Positions 1 to 7,093 of a DNA stretch of 12,170 bases are shown here, piece after piece. The notes beneath the pieces are model-generated. The model did no database searches, was not told the origin of the DNA, and worked only from the letters and a program-made list of their open reading frames with translations. This DNA is from Desulfovibrio sp. (GTDB lineage: Bacteria; Desulfobacterota; Desulfovibrionia; Desulfovibrionales; Desulfovibrionaceae): positions 1-12,170 of the forward strand of contig JAITDR010000060.1 in assembly GCA_031282465.1 (NCBI GenBank), read 5' to 3'. Positions within the stretch are counted from its first letter, which is position 1, and every line of letters starts with the position of its first letter. The translations under genes were made by a program, and so were the position numbers.

Positions 1-1257
1 GCCGAAGACTGGAGGCGGGAAACGGATATCCTCGACGTGTGGTTCGACTCCGGAACCAGTTTCGCCGCCGTATTGGAGCGACGTCCGGAGTGCCGGTTCC
101 CCGCCGATATGTACCTGGAAGGCTCGGACCAGCACCGCGGCTGGTTCCACTCTTCCCTGCTGGTATCCGTTGGAACGCGGCGCGTGCCTCCGTACAGGGA
201 GGTCTTGACCCACGGGTACGTTGTGGACGGTGAAGGCCGAAAGATGTCCAAGTCCGACGGCAACGTCATAGTGCCGGAGGAGGTTATTGCGCGCTACGGC
301 GCCGAGATTTTGCGTCTGTGGGTCTCTTCCGTGGATTATCGCGAAGACGTGCGTATTTCGGACGAGATACTGAAGCGTCTGGTGGATGCCTACCGCCGCA
401 TCCGCAACACCTGCCGCTACCTGCTCGGCAACCTGTACGATTTCGACAGGGAAGACATGACGGACGACGCCGACATGGATCCGCTGGACCGGCACGCCCT
501 CGATATGGTCGGCCGCGCGCACCGGGAAATACAGGCGGCCTATGAAAGCTACGAGTTCCACAAAGTTTTCCACACTCTGCACAATCTCTGTGCCGGCGAT
601 TTGTCGGCATTTTATCTGGACGTGATCAAGGACCGTCTTTACGCCTCAGCCCCCCGGAGCCGCGAACGCCGTTCCGCCCAGACGGCCATGTACCGCATCC
701 TGTGTATGGTGGCGGCGGATATGGCGCCGGTGCTTTCCTTCACGGCCGAGGAAGTCCTTGACGGTCTGCCCGCAGGCCTGAAGCCGAAGGTCGCGACCGT
801 TTTCGCCCTGCCCGTAGACGAATTGGAGACACTTTACCTGGATGACGAGGAGGTGGCGCGCAGGCAAACGCTGCTTGATGTGCGCTCGGAAATCACGCGG
901 GCCATTGAGCCGTTCCGCAAGGCAGGGCAGATAGGCCATGCGCTGGATACTACTGTGACCCTGTATGCGGGCAGCTCCCTGATCCGGGATTTGCTCGCTT
1001 TGGGGACGGACCTGCGCTCGGTGTTCATTGTTTCCGATTTTGCCCTGGAACCCTTGGAAAAGGCGCCGGCCGACGCCGTCAGGGCGGACAACGTCGACGA
1101 CCTGCGTATTCTCGTCGGCCCGGCCCCCGGAAAGAAATGCGTTCGTTGCTGGATATACAGTAAGGAACTCGGCACCGACCCTGCCCACCCGAACCTGTGT
1201 CCGCGTTGCGCGGCTGTGTTGCGTGAGGCGGGGAACAACCTGAGTCCGTGTTGTTGA
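1..1257 (+). CDS. ileS: Isoleucyl-tRNA synthetase, C-terminal part (5' end outside window)
   Basis: The enzyme charges tRNA-Ile with isoleucine in the cytoplasm (class I aminoacyl-tRNA synthetase). The frame is open from base 1 and about 418 residues are visible; the family is usually about 900-950 residues, so the N-terminal half, with the HIGH motif and most of the editing domain, lies upstream. Visible in order are the class I core strings DVWFDSG and GSDQHRGWF, the KMSKS loop (241-255, in [10 protein letters not shown]), an anticodon-binding helical domain, and a C-terminal zinc finger. The finger is CVRCW plus CPRC, with cysteine codons at 1138, 1147, 1198 and 1207, as in bacterial-type IleRS. 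The protein ends a few residues after a typical finger, so the 3' end looks intact. In many Proteobacteria lspA follows ileS; here the next gene is convergent and unrelated. The identification is secure. Confidence 0.97.
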   Translation, partial: AEDWRRETDILDVWFDSGTSFAAVLERRPECRFPADMYLEGSDQHRGWFHSSLLVSVGTRRVPPYREVLTHGYVVDGEGRKMSKSDGNVIVPEEVIARYGAEILRLWVSSVDYREDVRISDEILKRLVDAYRRIRNTCRYLLGNLYDFDREDMTDDADMDPLDRHALDMVGRAHREIQAAYESYEFHKVFHTLHNLCAGDLSAFYLDVIKDRLYASAPRSRERRSAQTAMYRILCMVAADMAPVLSFTAEEVLDGLPAGLKPKVATVFALPVDELETLYLDDEEVARRQTLLDVRSEITRAIEPFRKAGQIGHALDTTVTLYAGSSLIRDLLALGTDLRSVFIVSDFALEPLEKAPADAVRADNVDDLRILVGPAPGKKCVRCWIYSKELGTDPAHPNLCPRCAAVLREAGNNLSPCC

Positions 1258-1259
1258 GG

Positions 1260-1291
1260 CACAGTGCGTTGCATTATGAAAACGCAGTGTG
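1260..1291. other. Imperfect hairpin just after ileS
   Basis: CACAGTGCGTT (1260-1270) pairs with AACGCAGTGTG (1281-1291): ten pairs and one G-G mismatch around a 10-base loop. It begins three bases after the ileS stop codon. No T-run follows, so it does not look like a canonical intrinsic terminator. It may stabilise the 3' end of the ileS transcript or take part in Rho-dependent ending. The rest of the spacer to 1430 shows only weak small dyads, for example ACGTA/TACGT near 1307-1322, and no convincing gene. Confidence 0.45.
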
Positions 1292-1430
1292 GATTGAACC
1301 GTGAAAAACGTATGCGTTACGTCCAGTCCGCGCAGGAATTGGCGGCAAAACTGCGCGCACGGTACGGCACAACGGCATGACGCGTTTGCAGCGTGCGGTG
1401 ATTCCGGATGCAATCCGCCGAACGAGGCAG

Positions 1431-2147
1431 TTATTTTTCCGCGCCGGCGCGGAGGTTTTCCATTTCAGCCAGTATCTGCGGCAGACGCCGTTTTGCCTCA
1501 TCTTCTGCCGCATGGTAAAAAAAGACCATCAAGCCTACTTCTTCCGATTCCCTAGCTATGCCCAGCCCCTGGTCCGGGCCGAGGTTGCGCAGGGAAAAGG
1601 CCATGCGCCTGCCGGATGTGCATTCCAGAATGCCGTTCACCCGTGCTTTCCTGTCCGGCAGGACATCCAGCTTGCCTGAGCAGGCGAATGCCGGCGCGGG
1701 TGTGTCGTCCGTTTCAGCGACGCCGGCTGCGCCGTCCGCGGCATGTCCCGTACTTTTTTCTCCGGTTGCCGCAATCTTGTCCTTTGCTTCCGCTTTGTCG
1801 GTTTTCCCGGCAGCCGCCGTTTCGTCCTTGTGCCCTGTCTTCCGCTTCTCCGCAGTGTTTACCGTTTTGCCCGCCGGCGCGATATCCTCTGCCTTGCCAT
1901 GTTCCGCAACGGCCGCCGCCTTGTCGGTATCGACAACATCCACGGCCCGCAGGCTCAGAGTCCCGACGCCCGCCATGCAGCCCCGGTCCATAACGCCTTC
2001 CAGACGCATGCCCGAATAGACGCCTGCGATATGCAGGGCAGGGCCGTCAAGGACCAGAACGGGCATGCTTACCCTGACAGGGGTGCAGGATATCGGCATC
2101 ACAAGCATCAGAACAAGGAAAGTCAACACTGCCGAAATGCGGCTCAT
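1431..2147 (-). CDS. Putative lipoprotein with low-complexity linker, unknown function
   Basis: I do not recognise the family. The 238-residue protein starts with a short N-terminus, a hydrophobic stretch (about 5-19) and Cys21 in MPISC. This resembles a lipoprotein signal peptide, though proline at -3 is not a classic lipobox. The start ATG at 2147 is preferred because GGAGGAG lies six bases upstream; another ATG at 2153 directly abuts that SD. Residues about 25-72 and 153-205 look like folded beta-rich segments with a Cys in each (C57, C156, C176). Between them, residues about 75-152 are a Lys/Ala/Thr/Glu/Gly-rich stretch with degenerate AAGKT...AE.K units. The C-terminus (206-238) is helical and charged. 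The gene lies 95 bases after purE on the same strand and may be co-transcribed. It is probably a periplasm-facing membrane-anchored protein; a purine role is not implied. Confidence 0.75.
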   Translation of the reverse strand: MSRISAVLTFLVLMLVMPISCTPVRVSMPVLVLDGPALHIAGVYSGMRLEGVMDRGCMAGVGTLSLRAVDVVDTDKAAAVAEHGKAEDIAPAGKTVNTAEKRKTGHKDETAAAGKTDKAEAKDKIAATGEKSTGHAADGAAGVAETDDTPAPAFACSGKLDVLPDRKARVNGILECTSGRRMAFSLRNLGPDQGLGIARESEEVGLMVFFYHAAEDEAKRRLPQILAEMENLRAGAEK

Positions 2148-2162
2148 CGGCATCTCCTCCGG

Positions 2163-2180
2163 GCCGGCCGTCGGGCCGGC
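2163..2180 (-). promoter_or_regulatory. Perfect GC hairpin next to the lipoprotein ribosome binding site
   Basis: GCCGGCC (2163-2169) and GGCCGGC (2174-2180) form a perfect 7-bp stem with a 4-base loop. On the minus strand it ends two bases before the GGAGGAG Shine-Dalgarno (2160-2154) of the lipoprotein gene. It could modulate translation or mark RNA processing between purE and the lipoprotein gene. The role is inferred from position only. Confidence 0.4.
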
Positions 2181-2224
2181 GGTTCCATATGCAATTGCGG
2201 ATGAACGTATTGAATCTTTTTCGG

Positions 2225-2243
2225 GCCGGCGATCGGTGCCGGC
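2225..2243 (-). other. GC hairpin at the purE stop codon
   Basis: GCCGGC (2225-2230) repeats at 2238-2243 and, being self-complementary, forms a 6-bp stem around a 7-base loop. It overlaps the last base of the purE TAG stop. On the minus strand it is followed by CCGAAAAAG, an A-run and not a U-run, so it is not a standard terminator. Read-through from purE into the lipoprotein gene is therefore possible. Confidence 0.35.
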
Positions 2244-2737
2244 TACGGGTTGCCGGTAAGGCGCCGGGAGGCTTCTTCCACACCACGCGCCATGGCCGCG
2301 CGCTCTTCCATGAGCCGCGACGCCAGACTGTCGTCGTCCAGTGCCAGAATCTGCGCCGCCAGCCAAGCAGCGTTGCGTGCGCCTGCCTTGTCCAGAGCCA
2401 GTGTCGCTACCGGGAAACCGGGGGGCATCATCAGCGTGGAAAGTACCGCATCCAGCCCGCCGAGGGAGGAGGCCGTGATCGGGATGCCTATAACCGGTCT
2501 GATGGTCCGGGCCGCCACCGCTCCGGCCAGATGGGCCGCCATGCCCGCCGCGCAGATAAAAACCCGGCAGCCGTTCCGCTCTGCCTCGCGCACCAGCGCT
2601 TCCGTGCGTTCCGGGGTTCTGTGGGCGGAGCTTACCGCAATGCTGAAGCCTATGCCGAGCTTTTCCAGCAATTCTGCGCAGGGACGTACCGTTTCCTCGT
2701 CAGAGATGCTGCCCATAAGTATCAACGCCTGAGTCAT
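2243..2737 (-). CDS. purE: N5-carboxyaminoimidazole ribonucleotide mutase
   Basis: Class I PurE converts N5-CAIR to CAIR in de novo purine synthesis (cytoplasm, octameric in known members). The 164-residue length is normal. Signature strings are GSISD near residue 9, SAHRTP (about 41-46, with the catalytic-region His), AGMAAHLAG (about 64-72), and [19 protein letters not shown] followed by [14 protein letters not shown]. The ATG at 2737 overlaps the purD TGA stop as ATGA, with GGGAG (2748-2744) six bases upstream, so the two are translationally coupled. PurK, which makes N5-CAIR in the two-step route, is not in this window. The call is secure. Confidence 0.97.
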   Translation of the reverse strand: MTQALILMGSISDEETVRPCAELLEKLGIGFSIAVSSAHRTPERTEALVREAERNGCRVFICAAGMAAHLAGAVAARTIRPVIGIPITASSLGGLDAVLSTLMMPPGFPVATLALDKAGARNAAWLAAQILALDDDSLASRLMEERAAMARGVEEASRRLTGNP

Positions 2738-4269
2738 GTCCCGCTCCCGTTGGAGCCCGCAAGTGAGGGGCGTCTTCCTCCGCGCACTGTATCGGGCCGC
2801 TCCGGGTATGGCCCGGATGCCCCCGACGCCGAGTCTGCCGCCTTCAGTCCTCTGCCGCCTATGTCGCGTCTGAAAAAGGTATGCTCAATCCTGATGTCGG
2901 CAACGGCTGCATAGGCGCGCTCCTGTGCCTCCCGCAAGCTCGCGCCGAGGGCCGTAACCCCCAGCACTCGCCCGCCCGAAGCCAGAACCTTCCCCTGCTC
3001 CGCAACAGTGCCGGCGTGGAACACCTTGATTTTTCCGGGTACACGGGCCTCGGCCGCTTCAATGCCCTCGACGGTCATGCCTTTACGGTATTCGCCCGGA
3101 TATCCTTCAGCGGCCACGACCACGCAGAGGGCTGTTTCATCCGTCCAGTCCGGGGAACATAAACGAGAAGAAGTATCCCCGGCGGACGCCTGCGGAGCGT
3201 TCAGAGCAAAATCCGGATGTGTCGTTGAACCCGACCCGAGGGCGGCATCGCCCTGTCGCCCGCCCGCACAATCGTCCGCCTGCAGGATTCGTTTTGTTCC
3301 GGCTGCGTGCGATGCGCCGCTCAAGCGTCCGCGCGCGCAATCAACCATAAGTTCCAGCAGATCGCCCTTGAAACGCATGAGCAGCGCCTGGCATTCCGGG
3401 TCGCCGAAACGTACGTTGAATTCCAGCACTTTCGGCCCGTCGGCGGTCAGCATCAGGCCGGCATACAATACACCTGAGTAAGGAACACCGCGTTTTTTCA
3501 TGGTTTTCAGTACAGGGAGCATCATCGAATCGGCAATTTCCCCCATTCGGCACTCCGGCAGAACCGGGGCGGGGCTGTAGGCTCCCATACCGCCGGTGTT
3601 GAGTCCTCTGTCGCCGTCCAAGGCCCTCTTGTGGTCTTGGGCCGTAGGCAGAAGAACAAGCGTCTCATCGCGGCAAACGGCCAAAAGGGAAACTTCTTCG
3701 CCCGCAAGCGCGTCTTCGATGACCACCGTTTCCCCGGCCGGGCCGAACTGTTTCTCAAGCATCATGCCGCGCAGGGCGGCAACGGCGTCTTCCGCGCCGG
3801 CGGCCATTATCACTCCTTTGCCGGCAGCAAGGCCGTCGGCTTTGACCGCCAAAGGGCGCTTTCTGTCCCGCACATACTTTTCCGCCGTTGCGTAATCATT
3901 GAAGACCGCGAAATCTGCCGTCGGCACGCCGGCTTCGCGCATGATCTCCTTGGCAAAGGACTTGGAACCTTCCAGGCGGGCGGCGTAGGCGGCAGGCCCG
4001 AAACAGAGCACACCCGCGCAGGTGCAGGCATCGACGATGCCGTTCACCAAGGGCAGTTCCGTGCCGGGAATGACGAAATCCACCTTGTGCGCCCGGATGA
4101 ACTCCATGAGACGGTCGATGCCGCCGGGCGGCATGGCCGCATTGCGGGCGTCCCGCGCCGTGCCGCCGTTGCCGGGCGCGACGAGTATGTCCGGCTTTTC
4201 CCGGCTTTGTCCCAATTTCCATGCCAAGGCGTGTTCGCGACCGCCCGAACCGATTATAAGAACCCGCAC
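2734..4269 (-). CDS. purD: Phosphoribosylamine-glycine ligase (GAR synthetase), with insertion and C-terminal tail
   Basis: PurD ligates glycine to 5-phosphoribosylamine using ATP in purine synthesis. The N-domain begins [19 protein letters not shown]. The ATP-grasp part shows GLAAGKGV (146-153), [11 protein letters not shown] (223-233) and [15 protein letters not shown] (283-297). The C-domain has AAEGYPG (386-392), FHAGT (417-421), [11 protein letters not shown] (432-442) and the terminal [11 protein letters not shown] (465-475). At 511 residues it is about 80 longer than the usual 420-430. The excess is a hydrophilic insertion at about 317-374, between the ATP-grasp lobe and the C-domain strand, and a tail after residue 476. 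All catalytic-region motifs remain, so the enzyme is probably active. The start is GTG at 4269 with GGAGG six bases upstream. It is the first gene of the purD-purE unit, behind a strong hairpin in its leader. Confidence 0.96.
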   Translation of the reverse strand: MRVLIIGSGGREHALAWKLGQSREKPDILVAPGNGGTARDARNAAMPPGGIDRLMEFIRAHKVDFVIPGTELPLVNGIVDACTCAGVLCFGPAAYAARLEGSKSFAKEIMREAGVPTADFAVFNDYATAEKYVRDRKRPLAVKADGLAAGKGVIMAAGAEDAVAALRGMMLEKQFGPAGETVVIEDALAGEEVSLLAVCRDETLVLLPTAQDHKRALDGDRGLNTGGMGAYSPAPVLPECRMGEIADSMMLPVLKTMKKRGVPYSGVLYAGLMLTADGPKVLEFNVRFGDPECQALLMRFKGDLLELMVDCARGRLSGASHAAGTKRILQADDCAGGRQGDAALGSGSTTHPDFALNAPQASAGDTSSRLCSPDWTDETALCVVVAAEGYPGEYRKGMTVEGIEAAEARVPGKIKVFHAGTVAEQGKVLASGGRVLGVTALGASLREAQERAYAAVADIRIEHTFFRRDIGGRGLKAADSASGASGPYPERPDTVRGGRRPSLAGSNGSGT

Positions 4270-4291
4270 ACTCTGCCTCCCTGTGCCGTGC

Positions 4292-4322
4292 GGAAAAGCC
4301 CCGCCGTCCGCAGGGCTTTTCC
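4292..4322 (-). promoter_or_regulatory. Perfect 10-bp hairpin in the purD leader (terminator- or attenuator-like)
   Basis: GGAAAAGCCC (4292-4301) pairs perfectly with GGGCTTTTCC (4313-4322) around an 11-base loop. Reading toward purD, the AAAA-GCCC...GGGC-TTTT form is that of a bidirectional intrinsic terminator, and it lies 22 bases before the purD start. With no gene ending here, it may attenuate purD-purE or stabilise the 5' end of the mRNA. I see no known purine or ZTP riboswitch core upstream. Confidence 0.5.
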
Positions 4323-4372
4323 CCGGAAATCTTTTATGTTAAAGCTCATCCGCGCTGCACATGTCGTGAGCG

Positions 4373-4400
4373 CGCATCCTAAACCAGGCTGCGTTTTTTT
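4373..4400 (+). terminator. Possible orphan rho-independent terminator
   Basis: CGCA-t-CCT (4373-4380) pairs with AGG-c-TGCG (4386-4393) around the loop AAACC, and seven T's follow directly (4394-4400). The stem is short (seven pairs and one mismatch). No plus-strand gene ends upstream, so it would stop antisense transcription out of purD or end a small RNA. The assignment is tentative. Confidence 0.3.
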
Positions 4401-4503
4401 GAAAGAGGCCTGCGCACGGCCTGCCGGAAATGTGCCTTTTCCCTTTGCCGACACGTTGGAGCGGTTTAACCTTGAAACTCACATCCCAGACGAGGGGGTC
4501 CGG

Positions 4504-4548
4504 GGGAAATTCTTTCCCTCGGCGGGGCCTTGGGGCGGCACCCCGGCC
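4504..4548. repeat. Two G/C-rich hairpins in the leader of the ligase gene
   Basis: GGGAAA (4504-4509) and TTTCCC (4513-4518) make a tight stem with a 3-base loop. Next, GGCC-tt-GGGG (4526-4535) pairs with CCCCGGCC (4541-4548) around CGGCA. Neither has a U-tract. The G-rich flanks (GAGGGGGTCCGGGGG, 4492-4506) resemble the dispersed intergenic repeats seen in some high-GC genomes; that likeness is from memory and untested. Confidence 0.4.
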
Positions 4549-4593
4549 GCCGGAGGCGTAAAAGCAACCTTGAAAAGCTCTTCAGGAGAGCGC

Positions 4594-5874
4594 ATGAGCC
4601 GGTTTATCCCTCAATTCGATTCCGAGGATCTGCGCCGCATCCAGGATGACGGTGTGCGCCGGACCGTGCTGAACGCCTGCTCCCGTTCCCCCGCTTACCG
4701 CGCCAAGTTCGCCGCCGCCGGGATAGATCCCCGTGCCGTACGCGGTCTGGAAGATTTGGACAAGCTGCCCTTTACCGATGCCGACGACCTGCGTCTGGGC
4801 TACCCCCTGCCCTTGCTCAGTGTGCCGGAGTCGGAAGTGGTGCGCGTCCATGCCTCCAGCGGGACCACCGGCAAACGTAAAATTCTGGCGTATACGCAAG
4901 AGGATGTGGGTACTTTTGCCCTGCAGATGGCCCGCTGTTTCGAACTGGCAGGACTGACGCCGCAGGACCGGGTGCAGATTGCCGTGGGCTACGGCCTCTG
5001 GACCGCAGGTGTGGGATTCCAGGCCGGCTGCGAGCTGTTCGGCGCTCTGGCCGTGCCCGTGGGCGCGGGCAATCTGGAAATACAACTGCAGATGCTGACG
5101 GACCTCGGCTCCACATGTCTGTGCAGCACCGCTTCCATGGCCCTGCTCATGGGAGAGGAAGTGCAGCGGAACAATCTGGCGGACAAAGTGAAACTGCGCA
5201 CCGTCATCTTCGGTTCGGAAGGCTACAGCCCGAAGATGCGCCGTTCCTTTGAGCGCGCTCTGGGCATTGAGCAGAGTTTCGACATCGGCGGCATGACCGA
5301 AATGTACGGCCCCGGCACCGCGCTGGAATGTCGCGTCCACGAAGGCCTGCATTACTGGGCCGACCTTTTTGTCATCGAAATCGTGGACCCGGCCGGTCTG
5401 CAACCCGTCCCGCACGGACAAACGGGCGAAATGGTGGTCACAAGTCTGCGCAAAGAAGCCTGTCCGCTGATCCGCTACCGCACCGGAGACCTCAGCCGCC
5501 TGCTTCCCGCTCCCTGCCCCTGCGGTTGCTCCATGCCCCGGCACGATCGACTGATCGGACGCGCCGACGATATGATTATTTTCCGCGGGGTCAACATCTA
5601 CCCCGGGCAGATCACCGATATCATGCAGTACTATGCCGAACTCGGCTCCGAATACCACATCAATCTGATCCGGAAAGACGGTCTGGACTCCATGCTGCTG
5701 GAAGTCGAACGGGCGGAAGGAGCGGGCGGCGATGCGGACGCGCACCTGGCGGCACGCGTGGCAAAGAGCCTGCATTCCAGGGTGCTGATCAGCGCCGAGG
5801 TGAGGATCGTCAATCCCGGCACACTGCCGCGGTCCTTCGGCAAATCGCGGCGGGTCACCGACACGCGGCTGTGA
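4594..5874 (+). CDS. Phenylacetate-CoA ligase family protein (PaaK-like)
   Basis: This is an adenylate-forming acyl/aryl-CoA ligase of the PaaK type, which activates a carboxylic acid with ATP and then CoA in the cytoplasm. It has 426 residues, the usual length. Motifs are HASSGTTGK (86-94, ATP phosphate loop), GSEGYSPKMR (207-216), DIGGMTEMYGPG (230-241), YRTGDL (295-300), a Cys-rich CPCGC (308-312) typical of PaaK, the hinge GRADDMIIFRGVNIYPGQI (322-340), and the C-terminal SFGKSRR with the likely catalytic Lys417. The ATG at 4594 has AGGAG five bases upstream; the frame is open further upstream, antisense to purD, but that part is not gene-like. It heads a plus-strand run with a methyltransferase and an FMN oxidase. 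The substrate is unknown: phenylacetate, hydroxyphenylacetate, indoleacetate or another aryl acid are possible. The usual phenylacetate catabolic genes and the indolepyruvate oxidoreductase genes are absent here. Confidence 0.9.
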   Translation: MSRFIPQFDSEDLRRIQDDGVRRTVLNACSRSPAYRAKFAAAGIDPRAVRGLEDLDKLPFTDADDLRLGYPLPLLSVPESEVVRVHASSGTTGKRKILAYTQEDVGTFALQMARCFELAGLTPQDRVQIAVGYGLWTAGVGFQAGCELFGALAVPVGAGNLEIQLQMLTDLGSTCLCSTASMALLMGEEVQRNNLADKVKLRTVIFGSEGYSPKMRRSFERALGIEQSFDIGGMTEMYGPGTALECRVHEGLHYWADLFVIEIVDPAGLQPVPHGQTGEMVVTSLRKEACPLIRYRTGDLSRLLPAPCPCGCSMPRHDRLIGRADDMIIFRGVNIYPGQITDIMQYYAELGSEYHINLIRKDGLDSMLLEVERAEGAGGDADAHLAARVAKSLHSRVLISAEVRIVNPGTLPRSFGKSRRVTDTRL

Positions 5875-5895
5875 CGCGACCGCAAACGCGCCGGT

Positions 5896-6004
5896 GTCGC
5901 GTCAAGCGACAACAGCAGCAACCCCGCAAGGGGGAGCGCCGCCGAAGGAAGGCGGCGTGAGCGAGCCGGAAACTACGCTTTCCGGCGAAGCGATCTTCAC
6001 GCCG
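5896..6004 (+). promoter_or_regulatory. Array of perfect hairpins with two competing folds before the methyltransferase
   Basis: Five stems lie in a row: GTCGC/GCGAC (5896-5910), CCCC-GCAA-GGGG (5922-5933, a GNRA-type loop), CGCCGCC/GGCGGCG (5937-5943 with 5951-5957), GCCGGAAA/TTTCCGGC (5965-5972 with 5979-5986) and GAAG/CTTC (5987-5998). In addition CGGCGTGA (5953-5960) is exactly complementary to TCACGCCG (5997-6004). That 8-bp stem would enclose the last two hairpins as a multibranch element and would exclude the third hairpin. No U-tract follows. It could be a structured 5' leader of the methyltransferase or a dispersed palindromic repeat. The pairing is seen directly; the function is inferred. 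Confidence 0.5.
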
Positions 6005-6052
6005 AGACCGCCGCGGCGAGGCATGACATCTCACCAGGAGGCGTATAAGACC

Positions 6053-7060
6053 ATGGCAAAAGAATGGAAAGCTGAGGAACTTCTGCGCATGTCGGGCGCG
6101 TACTGGGTCGGATGCGCCCTGCAGGCCGGCGTGGACTTGGACCTCTTCACGCTGCTCGGCAAAGGGCCAAAAGATGTGCCCGCTCTGGCCCGTGAGCTGG
6201 ACTGCGACGAAGAAGCTCTGACCATGCTCGTCACCGCTTTGCGCGCCCATGAACTGCTGGATATGCGGGCAGACAAAGTGTTCGCCCCGGAAGGCGTCCT
6301 GCGCCTTTTGTCGCGTGAATCGCCGGAATACACGGGATTCATCATCAGCCATCACGCGCAGATTATGAAAAACTGGCTGTGTCTGCCCGAAACCGTGCGC
6401 AAGGGCCGCACGGCGAAGCGATCCGAGTCGATTTTCACGGAGGACGAAAAACAACGCGAAGATTTTCTCATGGGCATGTTCAATGTGGCTTCCCTGCAGG
6501 CCGCCGTTGTCGCCTCAGGGCTGGATTTTTCCGGACGCGCCCGCCTCATCGACATCGGCGGCGGGCCCGGCACCTATGCCGTCTATTTTTGCCGGCACAA
6601 TCCCGCTCTGCAGGCCGTCGTTTTCGATTTGCCCGGCAGCGCACCGGCGGCGCGTAAGTGTATCGCACGCTTCGGACTTGAAGATCGCATCGCCTTTCAC
6701 TCCGGCAATTTCGCGACCGACCCGCTTCCGGGGAACTTCGACGTAGCCTGGATTTCCCAGGTCATCCACGGCGAGAACGCCGATGACGCCGCCGCCCTGA
6801 TCGCCGCTGCCGCGGCTTGTCTGAATCCCGGCGGACTCCTATGCGTCCAGGAATTTACCCTGTATGACGACAGGAGCGGTCCCCGGCACGCAGCCCTCTT
6901 CAGTCTGAACATGCTGGTGGGGACGCCTGGAGGCAAAGCTTACACAAGCCGGGAAATACAGGATATGATGAAGGCGGCAGGGGTAGTCGACGTGCGCGAT
7001 GCGGGCCTTGACCTGCCCATGGATTGCCGGGTGTTTATCGGAACGTCCTCAATGGTTTGA
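6053..7060 (+). CDS. SAM-dependent O-methyltransferase, acetylserotonin/plant OMT type
   Basis: The 335-residue protein has the two-part layout of family 2 O-methyltransferases. A helical/winged-helix dimerisation-like N-domain (about 8-100) contains LLGKGPKDVPALARELDC. A Rossmann methyltransferase domain follows, with motif I LIDIGGGPGTYA (165-176), an acidic strand end VVFDLP (189-194), SGNF (217-220), a strand with QVIHG (236-240) near the usual catalytic His, and GGLLCVQEF (260-268). Such enzymes transfer a methyl group from SAM to a hydroxyl (or N or S) of a small molecule, often aromatic. ATG at 6053 is chosen because AGGAGG lies 11 bases upstream. An ATG at 6023 and a more upstream in-frame start exist, but they would translate the hairpin array. 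It lies between a PaaK-like ligase and an FMN oxidase. The substrate is unknown. Confidence 0.85.
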   Translation: MAKEWKAEELLRMSGAYWVGCALQAGVDLDLFTLLGKGPKDVPALARELDCDEEALTMLVTALRAHELLDMRADKVFAPEGVLRLLSRESPEYTGFIISHHAQIMKNWLCLPETVRKGRTAKRSESIFTEDEKQREDFLMGMFNVASLQAAVVASGLDFSGRARLIDIGGGPGTYAVYFCRHNPALQAVVFDLPGSAPAARKCIARFGLEDRIAFHSGNFATDPLPGNFDVAWISQVIHGENADDAAALIAAAAACLNPGGLLCVQEFTLYDDRSGPRHAALFSLNMLVGTPGGKAYTSREIQDMMKAAGVVDVRDAGLDLPMDCRVFIGTSSMV

Positions 7061-7093
7061 AATTTCCCCCTTCCGGGAGATGCCCGATTGACG

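Larger units (their letters stand above)
4270..4593. other. Divergent spacer between purD and the ligase gene
   Basis: These 324 bases hold no convincing gene. They should contain promoters in both directions, but I find no clear sigma70 pair. The minus-strand TAACAT (4341-4336) is a possible -10 for purD without a good -35. For the ligase, TTGCCG (4446-4451) with TAACCT sixteen bases later is weak. The spacer holds a 10-bp hairpin in the purD leader, a short stem followed by seven T's, a 5-bp AGGCC/GGCCT stem (4406-4422), and G-rich hairpins at 4504-4548. Confidence 0.6.

Noticed and set aside
646..1413. 255-residue minus-strand frame opposite the ileS end
   Set aside because: It overlaps the conserved zinc finger and anticodon-binding domain of IleRS and has no domain of its own.
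1301..1555. Small plus-strand frame starting GTG after ileS, checked as a decayed lspA
   Set aside because: No hydrophobic helices or LspA motifs, poor SD, and it overlaps the lipoprotein gene.
2225..2243. Terminator after purE
   Set aside because: The hairpin is followed on the transcribed strand by an A-run, not a U-run.
3631..4593. Upstream in-frame extension of the PaaK-like gene to give 747 residues
   Set aside because: The extension runs antisense through purD and through the hairpin spacer; a good SD sits just before the ATG at 4594 and the family length matches that start.
4582..5775. 397-residue open frame on the minus strand, opposite the PaaK-like gene
   Set aside because: High GC opens antisense frames. 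The plus strand has full PaaK motifs, and this frame shows no recognisable domain.
5894..6052. N-terminal extension of the methyltransferase by 53 codons
   Set aside because: It would translate the hairpin array into Pro/Gly/Arg-rich sequence, while AGGAGG precedes the ATG at 6053 and the family begins close to there.
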